Source: Thiobacillus sp. 0-1251
GTDB taxonomy: Bacteria; Pseudomonadota; Gammaproteobacteria; Burkholderiales; Thiobacillaceae
Direction: 5' to 3'
NCBI GenBank assembly: GCA_001899305.1
Contig: MKWL01000001.1
Coordinates: forward strand, 558,001 to 622,000
DNA: 64,000 nucleotides
Shown: positions 9,844 to 19,800 of the stretch, piece after piece
How the letters are laid out: each line of letters starts with the position of its first letter
How positions within the stretch are numbered: position 1 is the first letter of the stretch
Made by a program: the position numbers and the translations under genes
The notes under the pieces: generated by a model
Told to the model about the DNA's origin: nothing
Database searches by the model: none
What the model saw: the letters and a program-made list of their open reading frames with translations, nothing else

Positions 9844-9880
9844 CCGTCCCTGTCGCGGACAGGCTTTCGCATCGGCCGGG

Positions 9881-12166
9881 TCAGGGTTTGGACGCCTGTG
9901 CCACGCCGGCGCCGCGCGGCGCAAGCTGGACGCGTTTGCCGCCCCGCAGCAACCGCACCGCAAACAGGGTCAGGAAGAGCACGCCAATCGAGAACACGAC
10001 GTCACCCGGTACGCGCAGCCAGACGAAGGCTTCCATCAGCGTCGAATGCACCACTTCCGGGGAGCGAGCAAACCAGACACCGTGGCTGACGCTGGCCCAT
10101 GCCTGGTAGAGGCCGGCCGGTACCAGCGACATGAATACCATCATGGCGAGACCGATGTTCAGCGACCAGAACATGGGTTTCAGCAGGGCGTCCGACCAGG
10201 CGTGGCGATCGCTCAGGCCGCGCAGGCAGAACAGCAGCAGGCCGATCCCCAGCATGCCATACACGCCGAACAGGGCGGCGTGGCCGTGGGCGGCCGTCAT
10301 GTTCATGCCCTGCATGTAGTACAGCGCGATGGGCGTGTTGATGGAAAACCCCAGCAAGCCGGCGCCGACCACGTTCCAGAAACCCACCGCAATGAAGCTC
10401 AGGATCGCCCATTTGTACGACTGGACCCAGGGGGCGGATTGCGAACGCTGGTAGTTGCGGTAGGCCTCCGTCCCGATCATGGCGAGCGGGACCACTTCCA
10501 GCGCCGAGAACATGGCGCCGATGGCGATCACGTGGGTCGGCGTGCCGGTGAAATACAAGTGGTGCAGCGTGCCGAGGATGCCGCCGAACAGGAACACGAT
10601 GGTCTCCAGCACGATCGCGCTGTTGGCGGTCGCGGCGCGGATCAGGCCAAGGCGCGTGAACAGCAGGGCGATGACGGCGGTGGCGAAGACCTCGAAGAAG
10701 CCCTCGACCCACAGGTGGACCAGCCACCAGCGCCAGTACTCGATCATCGAATAATGGGTGTGCGGGCCCCAGGTCAGCGAGGTGGCATAGAAGCCGCCGA
10801 TGCACAGCGCGGCCAGGAACACCATCGCGATCAGGCCGCGGCTTTCGGACGGTTTCCTCAGGGCGGGCCAGAGGCCGCGACCGAGCAAGGTCGCCCAGAA
10901 CAGCAGGCCGATGAACAGCAGGATCTGCCACACCCGGCCCATGCTGGTGAATTCCAGTCCCTGGTTGCCGATCCAGAAGCTGAAGCTGGTGCCGAGGTGT
11001 TGCAGCGATCCGAGCCAGCCCGTGACGGTGGAGCCGACCACGATGAACAGCAGGGCATAGAACAGGACGTCCACGCCCAGTTTCTGGAATTTCGGCTCAT
11101 GCCCGGAGATGGCGGGGGCGATATACAGGCCGGTTGCCAGCCAGGCGGTGGCGATCCACAGAACCGCAAACTGGGTATGAATGGTGCGGCTCACCGTGAA
11201 GGGCAGAATCTCGCCCAGCGGAATACCGAAGAAACTGTTGCCTTCCACCGCGTAGTGCGCGGTCAGGATGCCCATGCCCACCTGCGCCAGGATGAGGCCG
11301 ATCACCACGAAGAAATACTTCTTGGTGGCTTTCATCGAGGGCGTGGGCTTGAGGTCGAACAGCGGGTCGGACTTGGGCGGGACCGGGTCGTCTTCTTCCT
11401 TGTGGCGGCCATGGAAGAAAATCATGCCGGCGATGGCCGCAATCATGAGGATCACGCTGGCGATCGACCAGATGCCGATGGTCGCGGTGGGCGTATTGCC
11501 GACCAGCGGCTCGTGCGGCCAGTTGCTGGTATAGCTCAGGTCGGTTTCGCCAGGGCGGTCGGTGGTGGCGGCCCAGGACGACCAGAAAAAGAAGGCGGTC
11601 AGCGCCTGCCGGTCGCCTGGATCGGGTAGCGAATCGGTCGCCATGGCGTACTGGCTGCGCAGGGTGTCCAGGGTTTTTTCATCGCCGAACAGACCGCTGT
11701 AATGCGATGCCACCTGGCGTATCGCTGCAGCCCGGTCGTCGGACACCGTGAGCGTGGCGTTGGCACTGCTGTATGCGTTGTGCCGCATTTCAACTTTCAG
11801 CAGACTGTTCACCTGGCCCTGCTGGCCCACGTTCAATTGCGCGAAGGGCATCCCGTAATCGCGTTGCGCCCATATTTCGCGCAGCGCCAGCGCTTCGCGA
11901 TGCAGCCAGTCGGCCGACCAGTCCGGAGCGAGGTAACTGCCGTGGCCCCAGACGGTGCCCATCTGCTGGCCTCCGGCCGACAGCCAGGCCTGCTGGCCTT
12001 GCTGAATCTGGTCGGCGGTGAAGATCAGGTCGCCGCTGGCGCTGACGACCTTTTGAGGGATGGGTGGGGCCTTGAGGTAGATTTCCGTGCCGACCCAGCC
12101 GAGGGCGGCGAAGGACGCGACACAGATGATGGCCAGCCAGGTCCAGAGCTTGCGTGTGGCATTCAT
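9881..12166 (-). CDS. norZ: quinol-dependent nitric oxide reductase (qNOR, NorZ/NorB-type)
   Basis: 761 residues, the length of single-subunit qNORs, in which a NorC-like periplasmic segment is fused to the heme-copper-oxidase-like NorB core. It reduces two NO to N2O with electrons from quinol at the inner membrane. An N-terminal helix and periplasmic part (about 1-230) precede about 12-14 membrane helices. Histidines expected for heme b, heme b3 and FeB are visible in RTIHTQFAVLW, LVHLWVEGFFEVFA, LHHLYFTGTP and AAHGHAALFGVYG. It is divergent from nsrR, with an NsrR-type operator upstream, so NO induction is likely. It may serve detoxification or denitrification; no other denitrification genes are in the window. 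Confidence 0.95.
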   Translation of the reverse strand: MNATRKLWTWLAIICVASFAALGWVGTEIYLKAPPIPQKVVSASGDLIFTADQIQQGQQAWLSAGGQQMGTVWGHGSYLAPDWSADWLHREALALREIWAQRDYGMPFAQLNVGQQGQVNSLLKVEMRHNAYSSANATLTVSDDRAAAIRQVASHYSGLFGDEKTLDTLRSQYAMATDSLPDPGDRQALTAFFFWSSWAATTDRPGETDLSYTSNWPHEPLVGNTPTATIGIWSIASVILMIAAIAGMIFFHGRHKEEDDPVPPKSDPLFDLKPTPSMKATKKYFFVVIGLILAQVGMGILTAHYAVEGNSFFGIPLGEILPFTVSRTIHTQFAVLWIATAWLATGLYIAPAISGHEPKFQKLGVDVLFYALLFIVVGSTVTGWLGSLQHLGTSFSFWIGNQGLEFTSMGRVWQILLFIGLLFWATLLGRGLWPALRKPSESRGLIAMVFLAALCIGGFYATSLTWGPHTHYSMIEYWRWWLVHLWVEGFFEVFATAVIALLFTRLGLIRAATANSAIVLETIVFLFGGILGTLHHLYFTGTPTHVIAIGAMFSALEVVPLAMIGTEAYRNYQRSQSAPWVQSYKWAILSFIAVGFWNVVGAGLLGFSINTPIALYYMQGMNMTAAHGHAALFGVYGMLGIGLLLFCLRGLSDRHAWSDALLKPMFWSLNIGLAMMVFMSLVPAGLYQAWASVSHGVWFARSPEVVHSTLMEAFVWLRVPGDVVFSIGVLFLTLFAVRLLRGGKRVQLAPRGAGVAQASKP

Positions 12167-12213
12167 GGCGAATTTCCTTTCTGAGCGAAGGGGCTACAAG
12201 AAAACGGGTTATT

Positions 12214-12236
12214 AAGATGTATATTACATACATGAT
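12214..12236. promoter_or_regulatory. NsrR-type operator upstream of norZ
   Basis: AAGATGTAT and ATACATGAT form an inverted repeat in which ATGTAT and ATACAT are separated by five bases. This is the spacing of the known 11-1-11 NsrR site. It sits about 48 bases upstream of the norZ start, in the intergenic region shared with nsrR. A looser inverted repeat (AAACAC at 12323-12328, GTGTTT at 12343-12348) lies closer to nsrR and could be a second operator. Confidence 0.7.
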
Positions 12237-12401
12237 TAAAGTATGCAAATAAAAATATCTTCAGATCGATTTGTTATGATGTATTCATGCAACACTGGAC
12301 GCGTGTCCGGCCGTCAGGTTGCAAACACATGTAATTAAGTACGTGTTTACTGCGGATGAGCCGGTCGATAGCGGGTTGACCTATTACAGGATGCTGCTGC
12401 C

Positions 12402-12875
12402 ATGAGACTGACTGTCTACACCGACTATGCGCTGCGTACGCTGATGTATCTCGCCAGTCACCGCGACAGGCTGGTGACGATTTCCGAGATTGCGGACGTA
12501 CACGGGATTTCGAAAAACCATCTGATGAAGGTGGTGTACCAGCTCGGACTGACCGGCATGGTCGAGACGGTGCGCGGCCGCAATGGAGGCTTGCGTTTGA
12601 ATCGCGAACCGGCCGATATCAACATCGGGGAGGTGGTGCGCAATACCGAAACCGATTTCAACATGGCCGAGTGCTTCGACCCATCCGGCAACCAATGCCT
12701 GTATTCACCCGCGTGCGCGCTCAAAGACGTGTTGCAATCGGCGACGGCAGCCTATCTGTCCAAGCTGGACAAGGTGACGCTGGCGACATTGACCAGGCGC
12801 CGGCCTGCCGATAAGAAAACGCGGGCTACGATACGCGTGTATCCGCGGATAAAAAAAGAAAAAAAGATCGACTGA
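12402..12875 (+). CDS. nsrR: Rrf2-family nitric oxide-sensing repressor NsrR
   Basis: 157 residues. The N-terminal winged helix (MRLTVYTDYALRTLMYLA, then HGISKNHLMKVVYQL) is typical of Rrf2 proteins. Three cysteines that would ligate the NO-sensitive Fe-S cluster are at 91, 99 and 105 (AECF, NQCLYSPACALK). The C-terminal tail is unusually Lys/Arg-rich. Divergence from the NO reductase gene and the operator between them fit NsrR repression relieved by NO. Confidence 0.9.
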   Translation: MRLTVYTDYALRTLMYLASHRDRLVTISEIADVHGISKNHLMKVVYQLGLTGMVETVRGRNGGLRLNREPADINIGEVVRNTETDFNMAECFDPSGNQCLYSPACALKDVLQSATAAYLSKLDKVTLATLTRRRPADKKTRATIRVYPRIKKEKKID

Positions 12876-12885
12876 CAGGCACGCT

Positions 12886-12912
12886 ATTTTCGTGCGGCCC
12901 CTGCACGAAAAT
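12886..12912. terminator. perfect 10-bp hairpin after nsrR
   Basis: ATTTTCGTGC and GCACGAAAAT pair perfectly around a 7-base loop, starting 11 bases after the nsrR stop. The A/T-rich base of the stem could supply U-rich RNA on either strand, but there is no separate T-tract. It could be a terminator or a protein-binding palindrome. Confidence 0.5.
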
Positions 12913-13325
12913 GCGAGTCGAGTTTCCCATTGGCACCTTGATGGATTCTATCGGCATGGACAGGTGCCAGTCCTGCCATGGGTGATCGCCTTGGTTCCCA
13001 GGGTGTTGCACGTCACCGGTTTAAAACGACGGCCCCTGGTGGTTGGAATTAACCATGGCCAATCGGGTTTTAAAAATTCAAAAATCCGGGCTCAATAAAT
13101 TAACTTGATTGCAATAACAACAACAATAAACAAAAAAATGCCAAGAAGGAGTGAGGACCGGCCTGGCGTCACGCTGCAATTTCCACGGCACTCGATACAT
13201 CTTCTTCTTCCCTCTCGCCCCATCGGGGGCTGCCCCGCGTGTCTGCCGACGACCGGCAATCGGCACAGGGATTTGCCTTTGCAATGCTGGATCGGCGTCA
13301 TGCCAAAAAACGAAGGAGGAGATAA
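12913..13325. other. non-coding leader region upstream of the multicopper oxidase genes
   Basis: About 410 bases with no convincing gene. The stretch around 13050-13135 is A/T-rich (runs of TTTTAAAAATT and AACAACAACAATAAAC), unlike the coding surroundings, and probably holds the promoter. A strong ribosome site (GAAGGAGGAG) ends just before the ATG at 13326. I see no clear CueR- or CopR-type operator. Confidence 0.5.
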
Positions 13326-14348
13326 ATGGAGAGAAGAGGATTCCTGAAGGCCGGCACGGCTGGGTTTGCCAGTCTGGTGTCGGGGGCGGGTTTGTTGACG
13401 TGGGCGCCACGTTCCGAGGCGGCAACCATCAGCAAGACGCTGTATATCACCGCCGGCACGCATACGATGCCGGATGGCGTCTCGGTCTACATCAAGGGAT
13501 TCAGCGATTCGTCCGCCGACCTCAATGTGCCGGCCACGCCGATCGTCTGCCAGGAAGGCGATACGCTGGAAATCACCATCATCAACCGCCTCGCCGTCAC
13601 GCACAACTTCGTCATAGGCGGCCTCAAGGCGGGCGACCCTCCTCTGGTCAGCAGCGGCGACATTGCCGGCGGCGGCAGCAAGACCATCACCTACACCATC
13701 CCGACCGGCAAGGCGGGTTCCTATCTGTTCTACGACAACAAGACCAGTTACAACGTGTTCCTCGGCCTTCATGGCGGACTGGCGATCATGCCGGCAGGGA
13801 GCAGCAACCAGCTTTATTCAGGCAGTCCGACATTCGTGAAACAGCTGTTCTGGGTTTTCAACGATATCGATCCGGCCCTCAACAGCGCGGTGCAGCACGG
13901 CACCACGGTTCCCACCAGTTTCACCCCGCGCTATTTCACCATCAATGGCCAGACTTCCCTGCCTCCCGGGGCCGTCGGATTCGATGATCCAACCCGGGAT
14001 GCGATGGCCAATCCCGAGACTCAACTCGCGGGCAGCGTGGGAGATCGCACCTTGATCCGCATGTTGAATGCGGGGATGTGCTCCCACGCCGTCCATACCC
14101 ATGCCAACCATATGGAATGGCTGACCGACCGTGGAACGGTACGCGGTTCGGTCTGGAAGAAGGACGTGCTGTATCTGCGCAATCAGCTCGGCAAGATCGA
14201 CGCCATCTATCCATTCGAAGCACCGCCTGATGCCTATCCTCCCGTGACGACCGGTCACTTCCCCATGCACCTGCATGACGAGATGTCGCAGACGGCGGGC
14301 GGGGGCATGTACCTGTTCGGCGCAATGACCGACATCGTATTCAAATAA
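13326..14348 (+). CDS. Tat-exported cupredoxin-fold protein, subunit 1 of a split multicopper oxidase
   Basis: 340 residues. The N-terminus MERRGFLKAGTAGFASLVSG is a twin-arginine signal with likely cleavage near SEA-A at about residue 32. Two cupredoxin-like halves follow. Copper-ligand-type motifs are HxxHxH at 254-259 (HAVHTH) and HxH at 315-317 (FPMHLHDEM). The type-1 Cys expected between paired His residues is absent here but present in the next gene. A strong GGAGGAG ribosome site precedes it, and 17 bases separate it from the next gene. I infer that the two proteins form one periplasmic enzyme. The substrate is unknown; Cu(I) or Mn(II) oxidation are candidates given the neighbouring efflux genes. 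Confidence 0.75.
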   Translation: MERRGFLKAGTAGFASLVSGAGLLTWAPRSEAATISKTLYITAGTHTMPDGVSVYIKGFSDSSADLNVPATPIVCQEGDTLEITIINRLAVTHNFVIGGLKAGDPPLVSSGDIAGGGSKTITYTIPTGKAGSYLFYDNKTSYNVFLGLHGGLAIMPAGSSNQLYSGSPTFVKQLFWVFNDIDPALNSAVQHGTTVPTSFTPRYFTINGQTSLPPGAVGFDDPTRDAMANPETQLAGSVGDRTLIRMLNAGMCSHAVHTHANHMEWLTDRGTVRGSVWKKDVLYLRNQLGKIDAIYPFEAPPDAYPPVTTGHFPMHLHDEMSQTAGGGMYLFGAMTDIVFK

Positions 14349-14365
14349 AAACTCAGGAGATCGAC

Positions 14366-15391
14366 ATGGGAATGAACGGCGGTGGTGGCGGTGGCGGCGG
14401 TGGAATGGGCAACGCGTGTTACGTGTATCCGGGTGCACCGGCGACGCCGGGATTCGTGACACCCGATGTACTGTTCCAGCGCGGCATCTACATGAATGGT
14501 TCGATGCGTTTCGACGACGGCAACTCGGTAACGATCTGGGGCTTCACCGATCTGGCCGCCGGCGGCGGCGGGGGCGCCGGCGGCGATCAGATGGGCGGTG
14601 GTTCCTTTCCTTCGCCGGCCATACGCGTCACCGAAGGGCAGATCGTGCATACGGCGCTGTCCGTAAACATGATGTGGATGCACACCATCCATCATCACGG
14701 CATCGAACCCAGCACCGAGAACGACGGCGTAGGCCATCTGTCCTGGGACGTGACGGGCGGCACCTATACCTATCAATGGCGGCCGCTGCATGCAGGCACC
14801 TACTTTTATCACTGCCATGTGAATACACCCCTGCATGCGGAGATGGGCATGTATGGCGCGCTGATCGTCGACCCCAAACCGACGCCCGGCGACCCCGCGG
14901 GCACCAAACGGGCTTTTTACAACGGACCCAAATACGATGTCGAGGCCATCTGGGCGTGCGACGAGATCGATCCCAACTGGCATACCCTGCCCTGGTATGC
15001 GGGCACCTGTGGCGGCGATGTCGGATTGAACAACCTCAACCCGAGGTATTTCATCATCACCGGCGTGGACGGTGCGAGTTCGGCGCTGACCAACCCGGCC
15101 GTGGCGGTGAACATGACCCTGGGGCAGACCCTGCTGGTGCGCTACATCTGCGCAGGCTTCTATCCGCAGAAGATCAGCTTCGGCGGCTTGACTGCCAGCG
15201 TGGTCGCTTCGGACGGCCGTCCGTTGCCCGCAGCGTGGAACACCGGCGCCATCGAGGCGCACTCGGCGGAGCGCTACGACTGCATCATCAAGCCGACCAG
15301 CCGAGGCACCTGGACGGTGACCGTCCAGTTCTTCCACTGGCGTACCGGTGCGGTGCTGGGGACGGCGAAGACGCGTATCACGGTCGCCTGA
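14366..15391 (+). CDS. cupredoxin-fold protein with type-1 copper motif, subunit 2 of a split multicopper oxidase
   Basis: 341 residues. It starts with a poly-glycine stretch and has no export signal. A second Gly-rich loop lies near residues 65-80. Copper motifs are HxxHxHG at 106-112 (HTIHHHG) and HCH at 149-151 followed by His157 and Met162 (YHCHVNTPLHAEMGM). This is a complete type-1 plus trinuclear set of the C-terminal multicopper oxidase kind. With subunit 1 supplying the other two His-pair motifs, the trinuclear centre would form at the interface. Lacking a signal, it may be carried across by the Tat-signal partner. It ends just before a strong terminator. Confidence 0.75.
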   Translation: MGMNGGGGGGGGGMGNACYVYPGAPATPGFVTPDVLFQRGIYMNGSMRFDDGNSVTIWGFTDLAAGGGGGAGGDQMGGGSFPSPAIRVTEGQIVHTALSVNMMWMHTIHHHGIEPSTENDGVGHLSWDVTGGTYTYQWRPLHAGTYFYHCHVNTPLHAEMGMYGALIVDPKPTPGDPAGTKRAFYNGPKYDVEAIWACDEIDPNWHTLPWYAGTCGGDVGLNNLNPRYFIITGVDGASSALTNPAVAVNMTLGQTLLVRYICAGFYPQKISFGGLTASVVASDGRPLPAAWNTGAIEAHSAERYDCIIKPTSRGTWTVTVQFFHWRTGAVLGTAKTRITVA

Positions 15392-15404
15392 CCGATCTGC
15401 AACG

Positions 15405-15429
15405 AGGGGGCTTCGCGCCCCCTTATTTT
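15405..15429 (+). terminator. rho-independent terminator between the oxidase genes and the efflux genes
   Basis: AGGGGGC pairs with GCCCCCT around a 5-base loop (TTCGC), followed by TATTTT. It starts 14 bases after the oxidase stop and ends 18 bases before the start of the efflux adaptor gene. Confidence 0.85.
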
Positions 15430-15446
15430 CTGCTGCCCGAGGCGGC

Positions 15447-16841
15447 ATGCCGGTCATCACAGTCCTGTTCTACATGAAGAAGGCGGCTTTTCTCTTGCTG
15501 ATCGCCCTGGTGGCCGGGGGAACAGGGTTCTGGCTCGGACGGGGACACCTGGCACCTTCCCCCGCTATCGAGGAAATAGCGTCACCGATAGACCGGGCGA
15601 CCGCCGCGCAACCCGTCTACGTCTGCCCGATGCATTCGCATATCGTCCAGGACCACCCCGGCACCTGTCCGATCTGCGGCATGGATCTGGTTGCGGTGAA
15701 AAACGCGGACGGCAGCAGCGCGAGCCAGATTCACGTCGATACGGCCACGCAGCAGAAACTCGGCGTGCAACTCGCCGCCGCCGTACCGGCAGTCCTTGCG
15801 CACGATATCTCCACCTATGGAACCCTGGTTCCGGACGAAGACGCGGTCTTGCGCATTACACCCAATGTGGGTGGGTTGTTGACTAGGCTGAATGTGCGCC
15901 GCATCGGGCAGCGCATCGCCCGTGGCGAGATCCTGTACGAGGTCAGTTCGCCGGATGCACTCAATCTGCAGTACGAATATGTCGACATCCTGCGCCGTGG
16001 CGAGCCCACTCTCAAAATGGCGAGGGAACGTCGCGCGCAGAACCGGCTCAAGTTGGAGCAGGCGCATGCACTCGAGCCGTCCGCTCGCGAGCGGGTCGAA
16101 CGCGAAGTCAGTCAGAGCGAGGAACAGCTCTGGTCGCTCCTGCAGCCTTGGGAGCGCGATCGCGAACGTCTGAAGCTGCGCCTGCAGCAGATCGGACTGA
16201 CCGACGGGATGCTGGCGCAGCTCACGCGCACGGAGAAAGCCTTTCTAGCCGTGCCGGTGCGTGCGCCGCGCGCCTGCGTGGTGCAGAACATACTGGGACG
16301 GCCGGGCATGACGGTGGCGCCCATGACCGAAATTCTGGATTGCGTCGATGCATCGCACGCCCAGATCGAGATCGTGCTCTATCCCGACCAGCTTTCGTGG
16401 GTGAAGACGGGTGACGGCGTGAGCATGGTATTCGACGACGGCGACACGGTCACGGCGCGATTGAGCGGACTCAATCCGCTGGTGGACGACGCCACGCGTA
16501 CGCTGCGGGTGCGCATGCCGGTAGACCTGAAACGCGCGCCGAATCTGGGCGAATACGCGAAGGTGACCATCCATGCCCTGCCGCGCCACGTCCTGGCCGT
16601 TCCGAAAACTGCCGTGATGCGGACCGGGCACGGCGATTTCGTGATGCGCGCGATGGGCAGGGGACACTTCATGGCGACCCGGGTGGTGCTCGGGATCGAG
16701 GACACGGACCGCATCGCCATCCGCGACGGACTTGCGGACGGTGACCAGGTGGCAGTCAACGGCCAGTTCCTGATGGACGCTGCCGCGTCGATCGCCGACT
16801 CCGTGCAGCGCATGCATGCTCCCGCGGCACCGGCACGCTGA
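15447..16841 (+). CDS. cusB: CusB-type heavy-metal efflux membrane fusion protein
   Basis: 464 residues from the ATG at 15447, chosen for its GAGG ribosome site; an in-frame ATG at 15474 lacks one. A hydrophobic signal-anchor is followed by a heavy-metal-binding domain (YVCPMHSHIVQDHPGTCPICGMDLV, two Cys plus Met/His). Next come the barrel-sandwich and beta-barrel parts of an HlyD/RND adaptor with a helical hairpin at about 180-260. It links an inner-membrane RND pump to an outer membrane channel and presents metal to the pump. cusA follows at once; no CusC/TolC-like gene is present here. Confidence 0.88.
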   Translation: MPVITVLFYMKKAAFLLLIALVAGGTGFWLGRGHLAPSPAIEEIASPIDRATAAQPVYVCPMHSHIVQDHPGTCPICGMDLVAVKNADGSSASQIHVDTATQQKLGVQLAAAVPAVLAHDISTYGTLVPDEDAVLRITPNVGGLLTRLNVRRIGQRIARGEILYEVSSPDALNLQYEYVDILRRGEPTLKMARERRAQNRLKLEQAHALEPSARERVEREVSQSEEQLWSLLQPWERDRERLKLRLQQIGLTDGMLAQLTRTEKAFLAVPVRAPRACVVQNILGRPGMTVAPMTEILDCVDASHAQIEIVLYPDQLSWVKTGDGVSMVFDDGDTVTARLSGLNPLVDDATRTLRVRMPVDLKRAPNLGEYAKVTIHALPRHVLAVPKTAVMRTGHGDFVMRAMGRGHFMATRVVLGIEDTDRIAIRDGLADGDQVAVNGQFLMDAAASIADSVQRMHAPAAPAR

Positions 16842-16855
16842 GCGGCCGAAGCGGG

Positions 16856-19800
16856 ATGGTCGTCCGTCTGATCGAATGGTCGCTGCGCAATCGCATGCTG
16901 GTGCTGCTGACCGCGTGTCTGGTCGCCGTCTGGGGGGCAATCAACGCGCGCCACATGGCGCTCGATGCCATTCCCGACCTGTCGGACGTCCAGGTCATCA
17001 TCCAGACGCCTTACGCCGGGCAGTCGCCGCAGACGGTGGAAGATCAGGTGACCTATCCGCTCGCCAGCGCCTTGCTTTCAGTACCGAAATCCACCGCCGT
17101 GCGCGGTTTCTCCCTGTTCGGCCAATCCTTTCTCTATGTCCTTTTCAAGGAGGGAACCGATCCCTACTGGGCGCGAAGCCGGGTACTGGAATATCTGGCC
17201 CAGGCCCAGCCGCAACTGCCTGCCGGGGTGAGGCCGTCGCTGGGCTCCGACGCGTCCGGCGTGGGCTGGATATTCGAATATGCGCTGGTGGATCGGGGGC
17301 ACCGGTACGATCCCGATCGGTTGCGCGCAGTCCAAGATTTCTTCCTGAAGTACGAGTTGCAGAGCGTACCGGGCGTGGCCGAGGTGGCGAGCGTCGGCGG
17401 CATGGTGCGGCAGTTCCAGATTGAAGTCGATCCCAACCGCCTGGCGCACTACGGATTGAGCCTGCAGCAAATCGGGGATGCGGTGCGCGCCAACAACGCC
17501 GAGACCGGTGGTTCCGTGCTCGAAATGGGCCATGCCGAGTACATGGTGCGCATGCGTGGCTACCTGAGGTCGGAGCAGGATTTCGCGTCCATTCCGCTCA
17601 GCGTCGATACGCGGGGTGTGCCCGTGACCCTCGGCGACGTGGCGCATATCCAGACCGGCCCGCAAGCGCGGCGCGGCGTGGCGGATCTCGATGGCGAAGG
17701 CGAAGTGACCGGCGGTATCGTGATCATGCGCTACGGCGAGAATGCGCTGGACACCCTGCAACGCGTCAAGCAGCGTTTGCAGGAATTGCGGAAAGGGCTG
17801 CCCGCCGGCGTGGAACTGGTCACGACCTACGACCGTTCCGGGCTGATCGAGCGCGCCGTCCGGGCCTTGGGTACCAAGCTGGTGGAAGAGTCGCTTGTCG
17901 TTGCCCTCGTCTGCCTGCTCTTCCTGCTTCGTCTTCGATCATCCCTGGTGGCCGTGGTGACGCTGCCGCTTGGCATCCTCACGGCCTTCATTGTCATGCA
18001 GGCGCAAGGCGTCACCGCCAACATCATGTCGCTGGGCGGCATCGCCATCGCCATCGGTGCCATGGTCGACGCCGCCATCGTCATGGTCGAGAACTTGCAC
18101 AAGCACCTGGAGCATGCGGACGAAGCTTGTGACCGTTGGGAAGTGGTGCGCAGGAGTGCCGTGGAAGTCGGTCCCGCGCTGTTTTTCTCGTTGCTGGTCA
18201 TCACCGTTTCCTTCCTTCCCGTACTGACCCTCACCGGCCAGGAAGGCAAGCTGTTCGCACCGCTCGCCTACACCAAGACCTATGCCATGGCCGCCAGCGC
18301 GGCGCTGGCGGTTACCCTGATGCCGGTACTGATGGGCTATCTGATCCGCGGGCGTATCGCCCCGGAGCGTGGCAATCCGGTCAACCGTGTCCTGCACCGG
18401 CTTTACCGGCCGCTCCTGCTGTTCGCGCTACGGCGACCCATCGCCACGCTGCTGATCTCCGCACTGGCGCTCGCCAGCATCGCGTGGCCGGTGAGCAGGA
18501 CCGGCAGCGAATTCATGCCGCCGCTGTACGAAGGCGACCTGCTGTATATGCCCACCACCTTGCCGGGCCTGTCCATCGACGAGGCAGCCAACGTTCTGCA
18601 GATCACGGACCGCCTGATCCGCACCCTGCCGGAGGTCGATCGCGTGTTCGGCAAGGTCGGCCGCGCCGAGTCCGCCACCGACCCGGCGCCGCTGTCCATG
18701 CTGGAGACGACCATACTCCTGAAACCGCGCGAGCAGTGGCCACCCGGCGAAACGGTCGAGGACGTCATCCACAAGCTCGACCAGACGGTCAACCTGCCCG
18801 GTCTCACCAACGCCTGGGGTTATCCCATCCGCACCCGCATCGACATGCTGTCCACCGGCATCCGCACCGCCGTCGGCGTCAAGATCACCGGCCCCGAGCT
18901 TGATGGCATCGTCGATCTCGCGCAGAAGATCGAAGCCGTCGTCCGCGAGGTGCCCGGTACCCGCACGGTGTTCGCCGAACGCGTGACGCGCGGGCGCTAC
19001 ATCGACATCCAGGTGGATCGTGCCCAGGCCGCGCGCTACGGTGTGAGCATCGCGAACGTACAGAATCTGGTTCAGGGTGCGATCGGGGGCGAGGATGTCG
19101 GTACGGTCGTCGACGGACGCGAGCGTTTCTCCATCAATTTGCGCTACCCGCGCGGCTACCGCGATTCGCTCGACGCCCTGGCGGCAAGCCGGGTCACCAC
19201 GCCTGCCGGCATGCAGGTGCCGCTGGGCGAGATTGCGAAGCTGAGCATTGCCGATGGCCCCGCCGAGATCAAGAGCGAAAACGGGCGACTGGTCGGCTAT
19301 GTCTATGTCGACATCGCAAGCGGCGACCTCGGCGGTTACGTCGCGGCGGCCCGCGATGCAGTGGAACGGTCCGTCCCGTTGCCGCCGGGCTATGCCATCC
19401 AATGGGACGGCCAATACATTCATCTTCAGCATGCGAAGGAGCGGCTGCAATGGGTGGTGCCGCTTACATTCATTCTGGTGCTTCTGTTGCTGTACCTGCA
19501 TTTCCGCCATTTCGGCAAGGTCGTGCTGGTGATGGCGTGCCTGCCGCTTGCGCTGGTGGGCGGTTTCTGGCTCGTCTACGCCCTGGGCTACCAGTTTTCG
19601 GTGGCGGTGGCCGTGGGGTTCATCGCGCTCGCCGGCGTGGCCGCCGAGTTCGGCGTGGTCATGCTGCTGTATCTCGACAATGCGATAGACCGGTCGCAAC
19701 GCGCGGGCGCGCTGCAGGACCGCGCGTCCCTGCATCAGGCCATCGTGGAAGGGGCCTTGTTACGCATCCGGCCCAAGGCCATGACCGTGTCCGTCATCAT

